Assembly: GCF_900115185.1 (NCBI RefSeq)
Contig: NZ_FOVN01000002.1
Coordinates: 218,335 to 282,334, forward strand
From: Algorimicrobium echini
GTDB taxonomy: Bacteria; Bacteroidota; Bacteroidia; Flavobacteriales; Flavobacteriaceae
Length of the DNA stretch: 64,000 nucleotides
Reading direction: 5' to 3'
The stretch's first letter is position 1; each line of letters starts with the position of its first letter. The notes under the pieces are model-generated. The model saw only the letters and a list, made by a program, of their open reading frames with translations. It was not told where the DNA came from and searched no databases. Positions 44,038 through 53,239 of the stretch are shown here, piece by piece. The position numbers were made by a program, and so were the translations under genes.

Positions 44038-45045
44038 TTAACAATAAAAGAAATAATCTGAAGCTAATTTTAACCCTAATCTCTCCAACTGATTTTTAAT
44101 AATTTGTTGTTCGTTTTTATTAGCAACTGTTATTAAACAGTGTGGGTTATTAAGCGATTTAAGATAATCTACATCATGTAAAGTCACATTGTAAATGTCC
44201 TTTCCTATTTTTTTTGGATTATCGCAAATCCAATAAAACGGAATATTTTGATTTTGTAATAAACAAGCCACGGTTTTGCCTTTTCTTCCAGCTCCCCAAA
44301 TTACTAACGGTCTGGATGCTTGGTAATCTAATTCAATAAAATAATTTACTTTCAATTCTAGAAAATTATTTTGCGCATAATGTTCATGCGTTCTAGAAGT
44401 TCTACTACTGTAATCACGCCATAAATGAAGGGTTTCGGAACATGGAATACATGTTAAATTATGTTTATAAAAGCGAAATGCTAAATCATAATCTTCTGGA
44501 TAGGTGTTCGGATTAAATCCATCACATGCTATAAAATCAGCACGATAAACCATCCAACAGGGTGAAGGAATGACACATTCCTTATAAATTTCACTAAAAT
44601 TAGTCCCTGTTTCAGTTAATTGATTTAACCAGTTTTCATAGCTAATAAAGCCCTCATTTAAACCATCTTCTCTGAAATATTTTACTTGTCCAATGGCAAT
44701 ATGTCCTTGGCCATATTTTATTAGATTGGCATGTAACACTTCTAATTTATTCGAAGTCATTATATCGTCACTATCCATTCGGGTTATGAAATTCCCAGAC
44801 GTTTTAGTGAAAGCAAATTGCAAAGCTGAAATGATACCTGAACCCGGATTTTTGTATAGTTTGATGCGTTTATCCAAATTAGCAAATTGATCAACTAAAT
44901 GAAAACTAGCATCTGTTGATCCATCATCTACAATCACCAATTCCCAATTGGTAAAGGTTTGTTTTAAAATAGATTGCAAACATTCAGAAAGAAATTTTTC
45001 CGTGTTTTTAAATGGTGTTACAATACTTACGATAGGTTTCGGCAT
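44038..45045 (-). CDS. Glycosyltransferase family 2
   Basis: The 335-residue protein has the GT2 GT-A core: VSIVTPFKNTEKFLSECLQSIL, VDDGSTDAS (nucleotide site) and RMDSDDI (the D-x-D-like metal site). The C-terminal part (about 240-335) holds a small Rossmann-like unit starting LVIWGAGRKGKTVACLL, a NAD-type glycine motif sometimes fused to such transferases. I prefer ATG 45045 (MPKPIVS) over 45069, because the longer start lies almost on top of the AT-rich promoter region. The acceptor is unknown. Confidence 0.85.
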   Translation of the reverse strand: MPKPIVSIVTPFKNTEKFLSECLQSILKQTFTNWELVIVDDGSTDASFHLVDQFANLDKRIKLYKNPGSGIISALQFAFTKTSGNFITRMDSDDIMTSNKLEVLHANLIKYGQGHIAIGQVKYFREDGLNEGFISYENWLNQLTETGTNFSEIYKECVIPSPCWMVYRADFIACDGFNPNTYPEDYDLAFRFYKHNLTCIPCSETLHLWRDYSSRTSRTHEHYAQNNFLELKVNYFIELDYQASRPLVIWGAGRKGKTVACLLQNQNIPFYWICDNPKKIGKDIYNVTLHDVDYLKSLNNPHCLITVANKNEQQIIKNQLERLGLKLASDYFFYC

Positions 45046-45107
45046 ATTGCGAATATAGTTAAACTTCATTTTAACAAAAAGTTATAGTAAAAATGTGTAA
45101 CACATTG

Positions 45108-45115
45108 TACTTTTG
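45108..45115 (+). promoter_or_regulatory. -7 promoter element of the M61 peptidase gene
   Basis: TACTTTTG matches TAnnTTTG, 31 bases before the chosen ATG. It falls inside the longer alternative reading frame from 45093 and so supports the later start. Confidence 0.55.
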
Positions 45116-45146
45116 GTCGTCAAGTAAAAAACTTAATTTTTTAATA

Positions 45147-47039
45147 ATGAAAAAAACTCTAGCCATTATAGGTTTTTCCACATTGCTTGCAGCCTGTGGT
45201 TCTTCCTCAAAAACAAGTAGTGACGATTTAGCCACTAGCAACCCAATTGAAACTGTAATTGATATCACCAAAGTTTCTGATGATAAAGTTCCGGTAACTA
45301 TAAATCCTGGGCGATTTACAGTAGAAACGGTTACATACAGACTTCCAAAAGTAGTTCAAGGAACCTATTCTATTAGTGATTTTGGGAAATATATAGATAC
45401 ATTTCTGGCCTTTGATTACAGTGGCAATCCAATGCCAACTAATAAAGTAGACACGAATACTTGGACTATTGCTAACGCAGAACAATTAGATTATGTGACC
45501 TATTTGGTTAATGATACCTTCGATCAAGAAGAAGTAGGTGGAATAGGTGGCGATGTGCCGTTTTCTCCAGCAGGAACGAATATAGAACCTAATAATTACG
45601 TATTGAATTTACATGGTTTTATTGGTTATTTCGAGTCATTAAAAAACAGTCAGTACAAATTAGATGTAATTGCACCTACTGATTTTGTTAGAACGTCAGC
45701 TTTGCAAATTGCAGATACCAAAACAAGTGCTGATGGTAACGTAACAACATCATCTTATTTTGCACCTCGTTATTTTGATATTACAGATAATCCAATGATG
45801 TATGGAAAATTGGATGTTGAAGAATTTCAAGTTGGTGATATTAAAATTGTATTAAGTGTTTACTCACCAAACGGAATTCATACAGCTGCTGGAATGAAAG
45901 AGGCTATGCAAAAAATGATGTTAGCACAAAAAACCTATTTAGGAGACATAAATAGCACGCCTCGCTATGACATTTATGTGTATTTATCGGACGGCAAAGC
46001 AGATTCTCCAAAAGGATTTGGTGCATTAGAGCACCATACTTCAACAGTGGTTGTTATGCCAGAATCTATGCCTCAAAGTGCATTGGACAAAAGTATGATT
46101 GATATTGTATCGCATGAGTTTTTTCATATTGTTACACCTTTAAGTGTCCATTCTGAAGACATTCACTATTTTGATTATTATGAGCCTACATTTTCAAAGC
46201 ATTTATGGATGTACGAAGGTGTAACAGAATACTTTGCAACCCTTTTTCAAGTGGATCAAGGTTTGGTGTCAGAAGACGATTTTTACAAGAAAATAATGGA
46301 TAAAATTGGTGCTGCAAAAGGCATGAATGATGCCATGAGTTTTACTATCATGAGTGAAAACGTTCTTGATGAACCTTATTCTAATCAGTACTATAACGTA
46401 TATCAAAAAGGAGCTTTAATAGGAATGTGTTTAGATATTTTAATTCGTGAAGGTAGTGATGGTAAACGTGGAATTTTATCGCTTATGAAAGAATTATCAA
46501 TGAAATACGGTAAAAATAAGCCGTTTGATGATGATAAAATTATAGACGAGATTGTTGCAATGACCTACCCAACTTTGCGTACATTTTTTGATAATCACGT
46601 GATTGGTGATGTGCCAATTGATTATAATGTATTTTTTGAAAAAGTAGGTTTAGAGATTGGTGAAGGCCAAGTAAAAACAAATTATATTCAAGGGAATGGC
46701 GCATTGATTGTTTCTGCTAATCAAGGTGAAGGTACTATCTTTTTCACAGAAAATGTTCTAGGAAATAGTTTCTGGAAAGAACAAGGTGCTATGCCAAATG
46801 ATGTCATTAAATCTATAGACGGAACACCTGTTTCCTTACAAAATGCAAATAAGGTATTCCAAGATGTATTTGGTTGGAAAGAAGGTCAAGATATTAACGT
46901 TGTTTTAAGTCGTGACGGAAAAGATATCATTATCAAAACTACATTAACACCTACATATACTAAAGGTAATAGTTTACACGCCAAGGCAAATGCAACAGAT
47001 GCTCAAAAAGAATTACGTAATGCGTGGTTAAAAGGGTAA
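45147..47039 (+). CDS. M61-family (glycyl aminopeptidase) lipoprotein peptidase with PDZ domain
   Basis: The 630-residue protein has a lipoprotein signal MKKTLAIIGFSTLLAACG, with lipidated Cys18. The zinc motif HEFFH lies at 323-327, followed by the downstream glutamate region YEGVTEYFA, the M61 arrangement. An N-terminal beta domain (about 40-230) and a C-terminal PDZ-like domain (about 510-600, GAMPNDVIKSIDGTPV) complete the family layout. It should trim peptides in the periplasm or at the outer surface. I chose ATG 45147 for the lipoprotein signal and promoter position. A strong terminator follows. Confidence 0.92.
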   Translation: MKKTLAIIGFSTLLAACGSSSKTSSDDLATSNPIETVIDITKVSDDKVPVTINPGRFTVETVTYRLPKVVQGTYSISDFGKYIDTFLAFDYSGNPMPTNKVDTNTWTIANAEQLDYVTYLVNDTFDQEEVGGIGGDVPFSPAGTNIEPNNYVLNLHGFIGYFESLKNSQYKLDVIAPTDFVRTSALQIADTKTSADGNVTTSSYFAPRYFDITDNPMMYGKLDVEEFQVGDIKIVLSVYSPNGIHTAAGMKEAMQKMMLAQKTYLGDINSTPRYDIYVYLSDGKADSPKGFGALEHHTSTVVVMPESMPQSALDKSMIDIVSHEFFHIVTPLSVHSEDIHYFDYYEPTFSKHLWMYEGVTEYFATLFQVDQGLVSEDDFYKKIMDKIGAAKGMNDAMSFTIMSENVLDEPYSNQYYNVYQKGALIGMCLDILIREGSDGKRGILSLMKELSMKYGKNKPFDDDKIIDEIVAMTYPTLRTFFDNHVIGDVPIDYNVFFEKVGLEIGEGQVKTNYIQGNGALIVSANQGEGTIFFTENVLGNSFWKEQGAMPNDVIKSIDGTPVSLQNANKVFQDVFGWKEGQDINVVLSRDGKDIIIKTTLTPTYTKGNSLHAKANATDAQKELRNAWLKG

Positions 47040-47058
47040 TTTAATTATTTAGTAATAA

Positions 47059-47096
47059 AAAAAACACCTGATGAAACAAATCACCAGGTGTTTTTT
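47059..47096. terminator. Bidirectional terminator
   Basis: AAAAAACACCTG pairs with CAGGTGTTTTTT around an inner TGA/TCA pairing. It separates the plus-strand M61 gene from the convergent S10 peptidase gene. Confidence 0.9.
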
Positions 47097-47123
47097 ATTT
47101 TAAGATTTTAATAAAAAGTAAAA

Positions 47124-48608
47124 CTAATATTTAGCCGATTTACCATTCGCTAAAGAGTTTTTAATAAACATACGAATATCGTCGTTAGCAGCTTTTAAAT
47201 CTTCTTTACGCAAATACATCATATGGCCACTTCTATATGCTTTAAACGTAAACCGATCTTTCATAGTGCCAGAAGGATCCAATTGTCCAACCGTATATTT
47301 AGCAGCAAAATAGGTTGTAGCTCCATCATAATAACCAGATTGCACCAATACTTTTAAATAGGGGTTTTGCGCCATAGCTTGACGTAATCGGTCTCTGGTA
47401 TTATCATTTTGTCTATCCCATGGATGTACATCACCAAACATATTATATTTTATATCTGTTTTAAAATCTAAATGCTCACGCAAATAATAATTAATAGCAG
47501 GCGTAAAGGAATGCAACCAAGATGATAATTCTGCATTATAGTCCGGCGAATTTCCAGCAGCCATTTTATCAATACCCAAATAACGTGAATCCAATCTTCC
47601 TATAGTATATCCACGATCGCGTAATAATTCCTTCCAGAAAAAACTAGTTGGTATATTTAAATTATGATCTAGAATTGATGATTTACTTAAGCCCGAATAT
47701 AAGCTCATTTTTTCAGCTACATTATCTCTTTCAACTTCAGAAATAAAACCGCCTTTCGCTATAGCAGGCATAAGAGTATTAATGGCATAGGTTTCAACCT
47801 CTGGTAATATCTCTGATAAATCTTTTTGTTGAAGACTAGGTGATAATGCCTTTTGGTGCCATGCAGCTGCTGTAAAATATGGTAAATTTAATGCAGAATA
47901 AATAGGTTGGTCGGTAGAGTAGATTTTATAATCGGCTGGCGATACTAAAATAACACCATTTAAATACATCCATTGCGAATTCTGTAATTCTTCAGCTAAA
48001 CCCATAACACGAGGACCACCATAACTTTCTCCTATTAGATATTTTGGTGATTCCCAACGATTATGTCGTGTTACAAAGGTATTTATCCATTCAGCCAAAT
48101 AACTAATGTCTGCGTTAATGCCAAAAAAGTTTTTTCGGTCTGGTAATTTGCCATCTTTATCAGCTATCATTCTAGAATAACCAGTATTTACTGGATTTAC
48201 GAAAATAATATCAGCCACATCTAAAATAGAAAATGGATTACTTTTTATACCATACGGCTGTATAGGATATCCCTCATCATCAATTTTTAAAATTTGTGGA
48301 CCTGTATAAGCAACATGCATCCAAACAGAAGCAGATCCTGGTCCTCCATTAAATGAAATAACTAACGGTCTGTTAGCTTTATCTTTCACATTACTACGCT
48401 GGTAATACGTATAAAATAAAGTAGCAATAGGCTCACCATCTGAATTCCAAACAGGTTGTGTACCTGTTGTTGCCGAGTAATTTAAACCAACACCGTTAAT
48501 GGTTGTACTGTGGTTTGTAACCACCATGGTGTCTGCTGGAATTTTTCTATTTTGAGATTGAACAGAAATAAACGATAAAACACTAAAAAATAAAAGTAGT
48601 TTTTTCAT
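47124..48608 (-). CDS. Exported S10 serine carboxypeptidase family protein
   Basis: The 494-residue protein has a signal peptide (about 1-18, FISVQSQ). It has the oxyanion segment SFNGGPGSASVWMH (about 85-98), the nucleophile Ser195 in GESYGGPR, a later Asp region (VQSGYYDGATTY) and the His in SGHMMYLR. This matches the bacterial S10 carboxypeptidase branch, which removes C-terminal residues from peptides. With the neighbouring M61 enzyme it may serve peptide use in the periplasm, although the two genes are convergent, not an operon. Confidence 0.9.
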   Translation of the reverse strand: MKKLLLFFSVLSFISVQSQNRKIPADTMVVTNHSTTINGVGLNYSATTGTQPVWNSDGEPIATLFYTYYQRSNVKDKANRPLVISFNGGPGSASVWMHVAYTGPQILKIDDEGYPIQPYGIKSNPFSILDVADIIFVNPVNTGYSRMIADKDGKLPDRKNFFGINADISYLAEWINTFVTRHNRWESPKYLIGESYGGPRVMGLAEELQNSQWMYLNGVILVSPADYKIYSTDQPIYSALNLPYFTAAAWHQKALSPSLQQKDLSEILPEVETYAINTLMPAIAKGGFISEVERDNVAEKMSLYSGLSKSSILDHNLNIPTSFFWKELLRDRGYTIGRLDSRYLGIDKMAAGNSPDYNAELSSWLHSFTPAINYYLREHLDFKTDIKYNMFGDVHPWDRQNDNTRDRLRQAMAQNPYLKVLVQSGYYDGATTYFAAKYTVGQLDPSGTMKDRFTFKAYRSGHMMYLRKEDLKAANDDIRMFIKNSLANGKSAKY

Positions 48609-48653
48609 AAAAAAGAGTTGTGTTAATATTATATTTAAAGATACTGAATTAAG

Positions 48654-49430
48654 TTAGAAGCTTTCAAAAACGCCTAATCCAAAAAGGGCAAAATCATATT
48701 TTACAGGATCATTTGCATCTAATTTTCGAAGGTTGGTGTCTAGTTCTAATAAGGCTTTAGCATCGTTTTGTTTTCTGGTTAATAAACCTAGTTTTCTTGC
48801 CACATTTCCAGAGTGGACATCCAAAGGACAGGATAATTGTTTGGTGTGAAGTGATTGCCAAATTCCGAAGTCTACACCTGTATTTTCAGGTCTTACCATC
48901 CAACGTAAAAACATATTAATGCGTTTGGCGGCTGAATTTTTTAAAGGATCTGAAATATGTTTTTGTGTTCTGGGTAAATGTTCAATTTCAAAAAAGATTT
49001 TTTTAAAATGATGAATAGCGGGTTGAAGACTTAACGCTTCTGCATGGTGTTCAAAAACGGCTTCTAACCCCTTGTGTTTGTTGTAAATATGGCGCAAACC
49101 GTATATGAAAGTAATAAAATCTAAACCATTAAACGTTCTATGAACAAACGGCTCCAAAGCTTTTAAATCCGATTCTTGATGATTCATAATAAACTGATAC
49201 GGCTCATGGTCTAGCATATCCATCATACGCTGCGCATTATTAATAATGCTTTTTCTATTGCCCCAAGCAATAGTGGCTGTTAAAAAGGCAGAAATTTCTA
49301 TATCTTCTTTTTTATAGAAGGTATGTGGAATTTTAATAGGGTCTGTTTCAAGAAATTCTCGAGTATTGTATTGTTCGACTTTTTCATCTAGAAAATCTTT
49401 AAGGTCTGTTTTATTTAGTTTTTTTAGCAC
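48654..49430 (-). CDS. TIGR02757 family protein
   Basis: The 258-residue cytoplasmic protein shows the conserved text of TIGR02757: FLTATIAWGNRKSIINNAQRMM, HRTFNGLDFITFIYGL, KRINMFLRWMVRPENTGVDFGIW and CPLDVHSGNVARKLGLL. The last segments resemble helix-hairpin-helix glycosylase folds, but no lysine/aspartate catalytic pair is obvious and the function is unknown. The start is GTG at 49428-49430 (LKKLNKTDL). The lipid-kinase-like gene lies 44 bases upstream on the same strand. Confidence 0.9.
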   Translation of the reverse strand: MLKKLNKTDLKDFLDEKVEQYNTREFLETDPIKIPHTFYKKEDIEISAFLTATIAWGNRKSIINNAQRMMDMLDHEPYQFIMNHQESDLKALEPFVHRTFNGLDFITFIYGLRHIYNKHKGLEAVFEHHAEALSLQPAIHHFKKIFFEIEHLPRTQKHISDPLKNSAAKRINMFLRWMVRPENTGVDFGIWQSLHTKQLSCPLDVHSGNVARKLGLLTRKQNDAKALLELDTNLRKLDANDPVKYDFALFGLGVFESF

Positions 49431-49474
49431 GTATTTTTATAATATTATAAATTAGTAAGCTATAGCACAAAGCT

Positions 49475-50368
49475 CTATACATATACATTTTTAGAGGTTG
49501 TAATTAATTTAATAGCTCCAGGTAATATTTTAACTTGAAGGTCTTTAAATTCCCCTATAACTTCACCATCTAATTGCAAAAGACGCTTTTTATTGAAACG
49601 AATTTCTGCATCTTCCGTTTTTATGATGTGTGAATTTTCGGAATCGAAAAAAGTTTCATCAAATTTAGATAAGCCAGCTTTAAGAATAGATTTAACCTCC
49701 ATTTTAGAAATGATAACAATTTCAAACTTACCATCCATTGGGTTTCCATGGATATTTACAGGAACTCCAGTTCCATATTTCCGACCATTACAAATAGCAA
49801 CCATAACACCTTCTGTTTGTATGGTTTCATTATTTGCCTCAATTTCTATGGAAAATGGTTTACTTTTTTGTAATTGTTCAATAAAATATTTTGCATAGGT
49901 TATCATGCCACGATTTTCATCACTATCATATCCTTCAACTATTTGTGCATTAACGCCTACATCACCAATATGAATAGCGTGGTATTTATTATTTACTAAA
50001 ATCATGTCTAAATTACCTATAAGTTCAGACGTAATAATATCTATTAACGCTAATTTTTTGTTGGTATTTACCGAAAGTTCCATAGCCAATCCATTTGCCG
50101 AACCAAATGGAATAATTCCTAATGGAATATGAGTGTCTATCAGTACTTTAGCTGAAAACAGGGTGGTGCCATCTCCTCCAATAGAAGCGACACGATCAGG
50201 TTGAAACGCGTCTAATAGTTTTTGTAAATGAATTTCGTCATGTTTCCCAGTGGTTTTAAAAAATTTATAATCCACACCATACTCAAAACAAATTTTACCT
50301 GCTTCTTTTAAAAAAGGGTCTTTATCTAAACCACCCGAAATAGGATTAACAATAAAAAGTAACTTCAT
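49475..50368 (-). CDS. Diacylglycerol kinase-family lipid kinase
   Basis: The 297-residue protein has the DAGK catalytic-domain text VNPISGG (about 8-13), GGDGTTLF (64-71) and PFGSANGLAMEL, where the last differs slightly from the usual GTxNxxA. RLLQLDGEVIGEF is the C-terminal DGE motif. The family phosphorylates diacylglycerol or related lipids using ATP. Just upstream, 5 bases away on the same strand, is a probable phosphatidate phosphatase, so the pair could interconvert phosphatidate and diacylglycerol. Confidence 0.9.
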   Translation of the reverse strand: MKLLFIVNPISGGLDKDPFLKEAGKICFEYGVDYKFFKTTGKHDEIHLQKLLDAFQPDRVASIGGDGTTLFSAKVLIDTHIPLGIIPFGSANGLAMELSVNTNKKLALIDIITSELIGNLDMILVNNKYHAIHIGDVGVNAQIVEGYDSDENRGMITYAKYFIEQLQKSKPFSIEIEANNETIQTEGVMVAICNGRKYGTGVPVNIHGNPMDGKFEIVIISKMEVKSILKAGLSKFDETFFDSENSHIIKTEDAEIRFNKKRLLQLDGEVIGEFKDLQVKILPGAIKLITTSKNVYV

Positions 50369-50373
50369 TTCAC

Positions 50374-51315
50374 TTAAATTTTTAGAATATCATTCATATC
50401 AAAAATATCTGCCGATTTAAAATATGTAACTGGAACACCTGAATCTAATAAAATAGTCATCATTTTTTTTTGACTTAATGAGGGTTCACGATTACTAGTT
50501 TTTCTAATGTAAATTTTCAAAACGCTATCTGGAAAAGACCGAACAGTTTCAGCATATATTTCCATATCTCTTTGGGTATCGTCACCTAATAAAATATATT
50601 TTTTCAAAGGAGCATTTTCAATTATAAATTTAATGTGATTAATTTTAAAGTTACTTGGTTTTTTTGAATTAAAAAGCTGTAAAAATTTTAAGTGAGGCGT
50701 AAGATATAAGGTTCCTTTTGGTAATTTGTTGTGTTTTATAAATGTACAAATAAGTCCAAATAGATTGCTTTCACTTTTAGAGACAAAATAAAAGTTTGCG
50801 CCTCTATTACGGAAACTCTCTAATAAATTTTGAGTATAAGCAATAACTTGGCGTTTTTGTGGTGTTTGAAATGCTAGAGTTATAATACGCTTGAAAAAGT
50901 TAGCTGTATTGGAAACAATTATGGTATCATCAATATCTGAAATAACATCAATTTCACTTTTTAAATTTGAAAAAATAATAGGATAATCTTGTTCTATACG
51001 TAATGGCCTTGTAGCATTTGCTATCTTAATCAAAATAGAACCTTTATGATGCTGATTGGTTATTATTTGAAAACTACCACTACCATCTGTTTCGGTATGA
51101 TATGTTACGCCATTGGACTCTACAGTTATAGATTGATGAGCACATGCTTTAATAAAATACGATTGTATTACTTTTAATAAATTAATTATAAAACCTTTAG
51201 AATTTGTAAAATTTGCAGGTGTATTTTTTAATATAACACCACGAATTTGTGTGCGATTATTAGTTAAATGTAAGGCTGAAATTTGCCAAATTACAGGCAT
51301 AAATTTGTTGTTCAT
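50374..51315 (-). CDS. App1-like phosphatidate phosphatase domain protein
   Basis: The 313-residue protein has an N-terminal beta-sandwich-like part (VESNGVTYHTETDGSGSF, about 65-82). A HAD-like phosphatase domain follows: DVISDIDDTIIVSNT (Asp127 and Asp129 as nucleophile and acid), FYFVSKSESNLF, and ILLGDDTQRDMEIY. This is the App1/DUF2183 phosphatase type, known as a Mg-dependent phosphatidate phosphatase in yeast. It is directly followed by the DAGK-like gene. No signal peptide is seen, so it acts in the cytoplasm or at the inner membrane face. Confidence 0.88.
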   Translation of the reverse strand: MNNKFMPVIWQISALHLTNNRTQIRGVILKNTPANFTNSKGFIINLLKVIQSYFIKACAHQSITVESNGVTYHTETDGSGSFQIITNQHHKGSILIKIANATRPLRIEQDYPIIFSNLKSEIDVISDIDDTIIVSNTANFFKRIITLAFQTPQKRQVIAYTQNLLESFRNRGANFYFVSKSESNLFGLICTFIKHNKLPKGTLYLTPHLKFLQLFNSKKPSNFKINHIKFIIENAPLKKYILLGDDTQRDMEIYAETVRSFPDSVLKIYIRKTSNREPSLSQKKMMTILLDSGVPVTYFKSADIFDMNDILKI

Positions 51316-51763
51316 TTAATCGGTTTAACAGCTTTTTCTATCTCTTTAAATATAAGTTAATCATCTAGAACTATTGCTAATTACAAATTAAATTATCTTA
51401 ATCTTTGTTTAAGTTGTTGATTTTCAATTTATAAAATATTTATTTTAACAGGTGTGCATTTCATAGAGACTATTTGCACTTTTTTTTTATTCAACAAATA
51501 TAATTTCGTTTTATCGATATTATGTTATTGGGTTTAGCCTGATTAACTACTTTTAAACCATCATAACCGTGATGTATATCATGACATGATAGTTTAGTTT
51601 TTTTTAAGTTTAATTTTAGGTTAGTTTAAATAAAGGTCTTGATAAACATCAGGACCTTTATTTTATAAACTAACAAAAGGTATCTTTCAGGAATCTTTTC
51701 AATGTAAAACAGAAAAAAGCCTTGAAAATTCAAGGCTTTTAAAATTTTATAAAAAAATAAAAA
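51316..51763. other. Gene-free stretch with orphan hairpins
   Basis: No convincing reading frame lies in these 448 bases. Two terminator-like hairpins face the plus strand with no plus-strand gene before them: 51454-51488 (GTGCA/TGCAC with inner ATAG/CTAT and nine T's) and 51628-51664 (AAATAAAGGTC/GACCTTTATTT). Small palindromes lie at about 51560-51595 (CATCAT/GTGATG and ATCATG/CATGAT). An unannotated small RNA could end at these sites. No consensus promoter for one was found. Confidence 0.4.
51713..51740 (-). terminator. Terminator of the envelope lipoprotein operon
   Basis: AAAAGCCTTGAA pairs with TTCAAGGCTTTT, 24 bases beyond the stop of the minus-strand lipoprotein gene. Confidence 0.85.
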
Positions 51764-52435
51764 TTACTTGTCCGTTAAGGCTTTTGTAATTTTTTCTGTG
51801 TATTCTACCGCATTTTTGGTTACATTCTGTGGGTCATCAATTTTTGTAGTAACAACAGCTGCTAGTTGCTTACCGTCTTCTTGAGTTAAATCGTATGCCA
51901 CTGTTTCAACGATATACGTTTTTACCACTTGAGTTGTGGAGCTCATAGGTACGTAACTTCCGTAGGTTGAATATGAAAACGGATTCCCATAATAGCCATA
52001 AAAACCACCATAATAACCAGGATAATAAGCTGGCATATAGCTTGCACCTGCATAGTAACCACCATCTTGAGTTGTTTCTGTACGTTCTTGGTAGTCTTTA
52101 ACAACTGTTACAATTACAGCATCATAACCTTCATTTTCTAAAAATTCTTTAAAATTTTTCTGTTGAGCTTCAGTGAGTTTTTCATCATGATTAAAGTTTG
52201 GCATTTCTTTAAAACTTTCGGTAGCTTTCATGCCTTCTGCTCGTAATTGTTTAGCTATTTCCTGTTCGAAAGCAATGCGAGCTTGTTTATTATCTGTTCT
52301 TGAAATAACCAAGATATTATTATCAGTAATATTTGCAGCTGAATCTGATTTCCAGGCATCTAATACCTTTATTCCAGAACAGCTGGAGGTGATTACCATT
52401 AACAAAATGGCCGTTAGTTTTAGTGAGTTTTTCAT
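51764..52435 (-). CDS. Lipoprotein, conserved in Flavobacteriia, unknown function
   Basis: The 223-residue protein has a lipoprotein signal MKNSLKLTAILLMVITSSC (Cys19). A first domain follows with DAWKSDSAANITDNNILVIS and EGYDAVIVTVVKDY, similar in pattern to DUF4136-type envelope lipoproteins. A Tyr/Gly/Pro-rich insertion (PAYYPGYYGGFYGYYGNPF, about 134-152) interrupts it. A last part VETVAYDLTQEDGKQLAAVVTTKID resembles nucleotide-independent beta-alpha-beta repeats. It is 27 bases downstream of the beta-barrel gene, so probably co-expressed at the outer membrane. Confidence 0.8.
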   Translation of the reverse strand: MKNSLKLTAILLMVITSSCSGIKVLDAWKSDSAANITDNNILVISRTDNKQARIAFEQEIAKQLRAEGMKATESFKEMPNFNHDEKLTEAQQKNFKEFLENEGYDAVIVTVVKDYQERTETTQDGGYYAGASYMPAYYPGYYGGFYGYYGNPFSYSTYGSYVPMSSTTQVVKTYIVETVAYDLTQEDGKQLAAVVTTKIDDPQNVTKNAVEYTEKITKALTDK

Positions 52436-52462
52436 AGTTTTTGTTTTAATTATTAATTTGTG

Positions 52463-53203
52463 TTAAAATGTATAGCCTAATGCAATTCCGTATCTAAATG
52501 AAAAGGCATTAAATTGTGACCTTCTGTTAACTTCGGAAAACCTGAAGTCTCCATTTATAAAATCTAATATACTATAATCTTCCAATGCTTGATTTAAGTC
52601 ATCATAAAATTCTTCAGGTAAGTCTTTTTTATTGATAAGTTTAAAATTGTAATTTCCAGATCCTGGCCCAGCAATCATAAAATCTATATTCAAATGTTTG
52701 GTAATTGGTAATTTATAACCAACCATTAATCCGATTGAGGTAATGTCAAGTTTCATATCAAATTCTAAATCGTAAGTAACTCCGCTGGAAGTATAAGAAC
52801 CCGATAACTCCGATTTATAATTGGAGTATTTTAAATACGCTCCAAGATAAAAACCTGTTAAAGCCTTTTTAGATGTTTGTGGTAAATAATATCTAATTTC
52901 TGGAATGATTTGAAATCCAGTATAAAAAACATCACCTGTTGTTAATTTGGGCTTGTCTATTCCAGAAAAACCTATTAAGCCCTCTTTTCCTTTATAGCCC
53001 AATGCTAGTGAGGCCGAAAAGTCATTAAAAAAACTACGTTCATATGAAATTTGATATACACCATTGATTAACTGTAACAACTCAAGTGAAAATTCATTTT
53101 TGTTGGTAGTTAGGTTTGAATATTCATCATCTATTTGTGCATATGATTGGAAAGAAACCGCAAAAAACGTTAAAAGGAAAATAGATGTTAATAGATGTTT
53201 CAT
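52463..53203 (-). CDS. Outer-membrane beta-barrel protein, DUF3575-like
   Basis: The 246-residue protein has a signal peptide (MKHLLTSIFLLTFFAVSFQSYAQ). Alternating strands follow, including SYERSFFNDFSASLALGYKG, FQIIPEIRYYLP and GLMVGYKLPITKHLNIDF, ending in the aromatic strand FRYGIALGYTF expected for outer-membrane insertion. I chose ATG 53203; an ATG three codons upstream lies over a -7-like TACTTTTG element (53210-53217). The ligand is unknown. Confidence 0.8.
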   Translation of the reverse strand: MKHLLTSIFLLTFFAVSFQSYAQIDDEYSNLTTNKNEFSLELLQLINGVYQISYERSFFNDFSASLALGYKGKEGLIGFSGIDKPKLTTGDVFYTGFQIIPEIRYYLPQTSKKALTGFYLGAYLKYSNYKSELSGSYTSSGVTYDLEFDMKLDITSIGLMVGYKLPITKHLNIDFMIAGPGSGNYNFKLINKKDLPEEFYDDLNQALEDYSILDFINGDFRFSEVNRRSQFNAFSFRYGIALGYTF

Positions 53204-53239
53204 AATAGTCAAAAGTATAATAAAAAAATAATAAATCAG

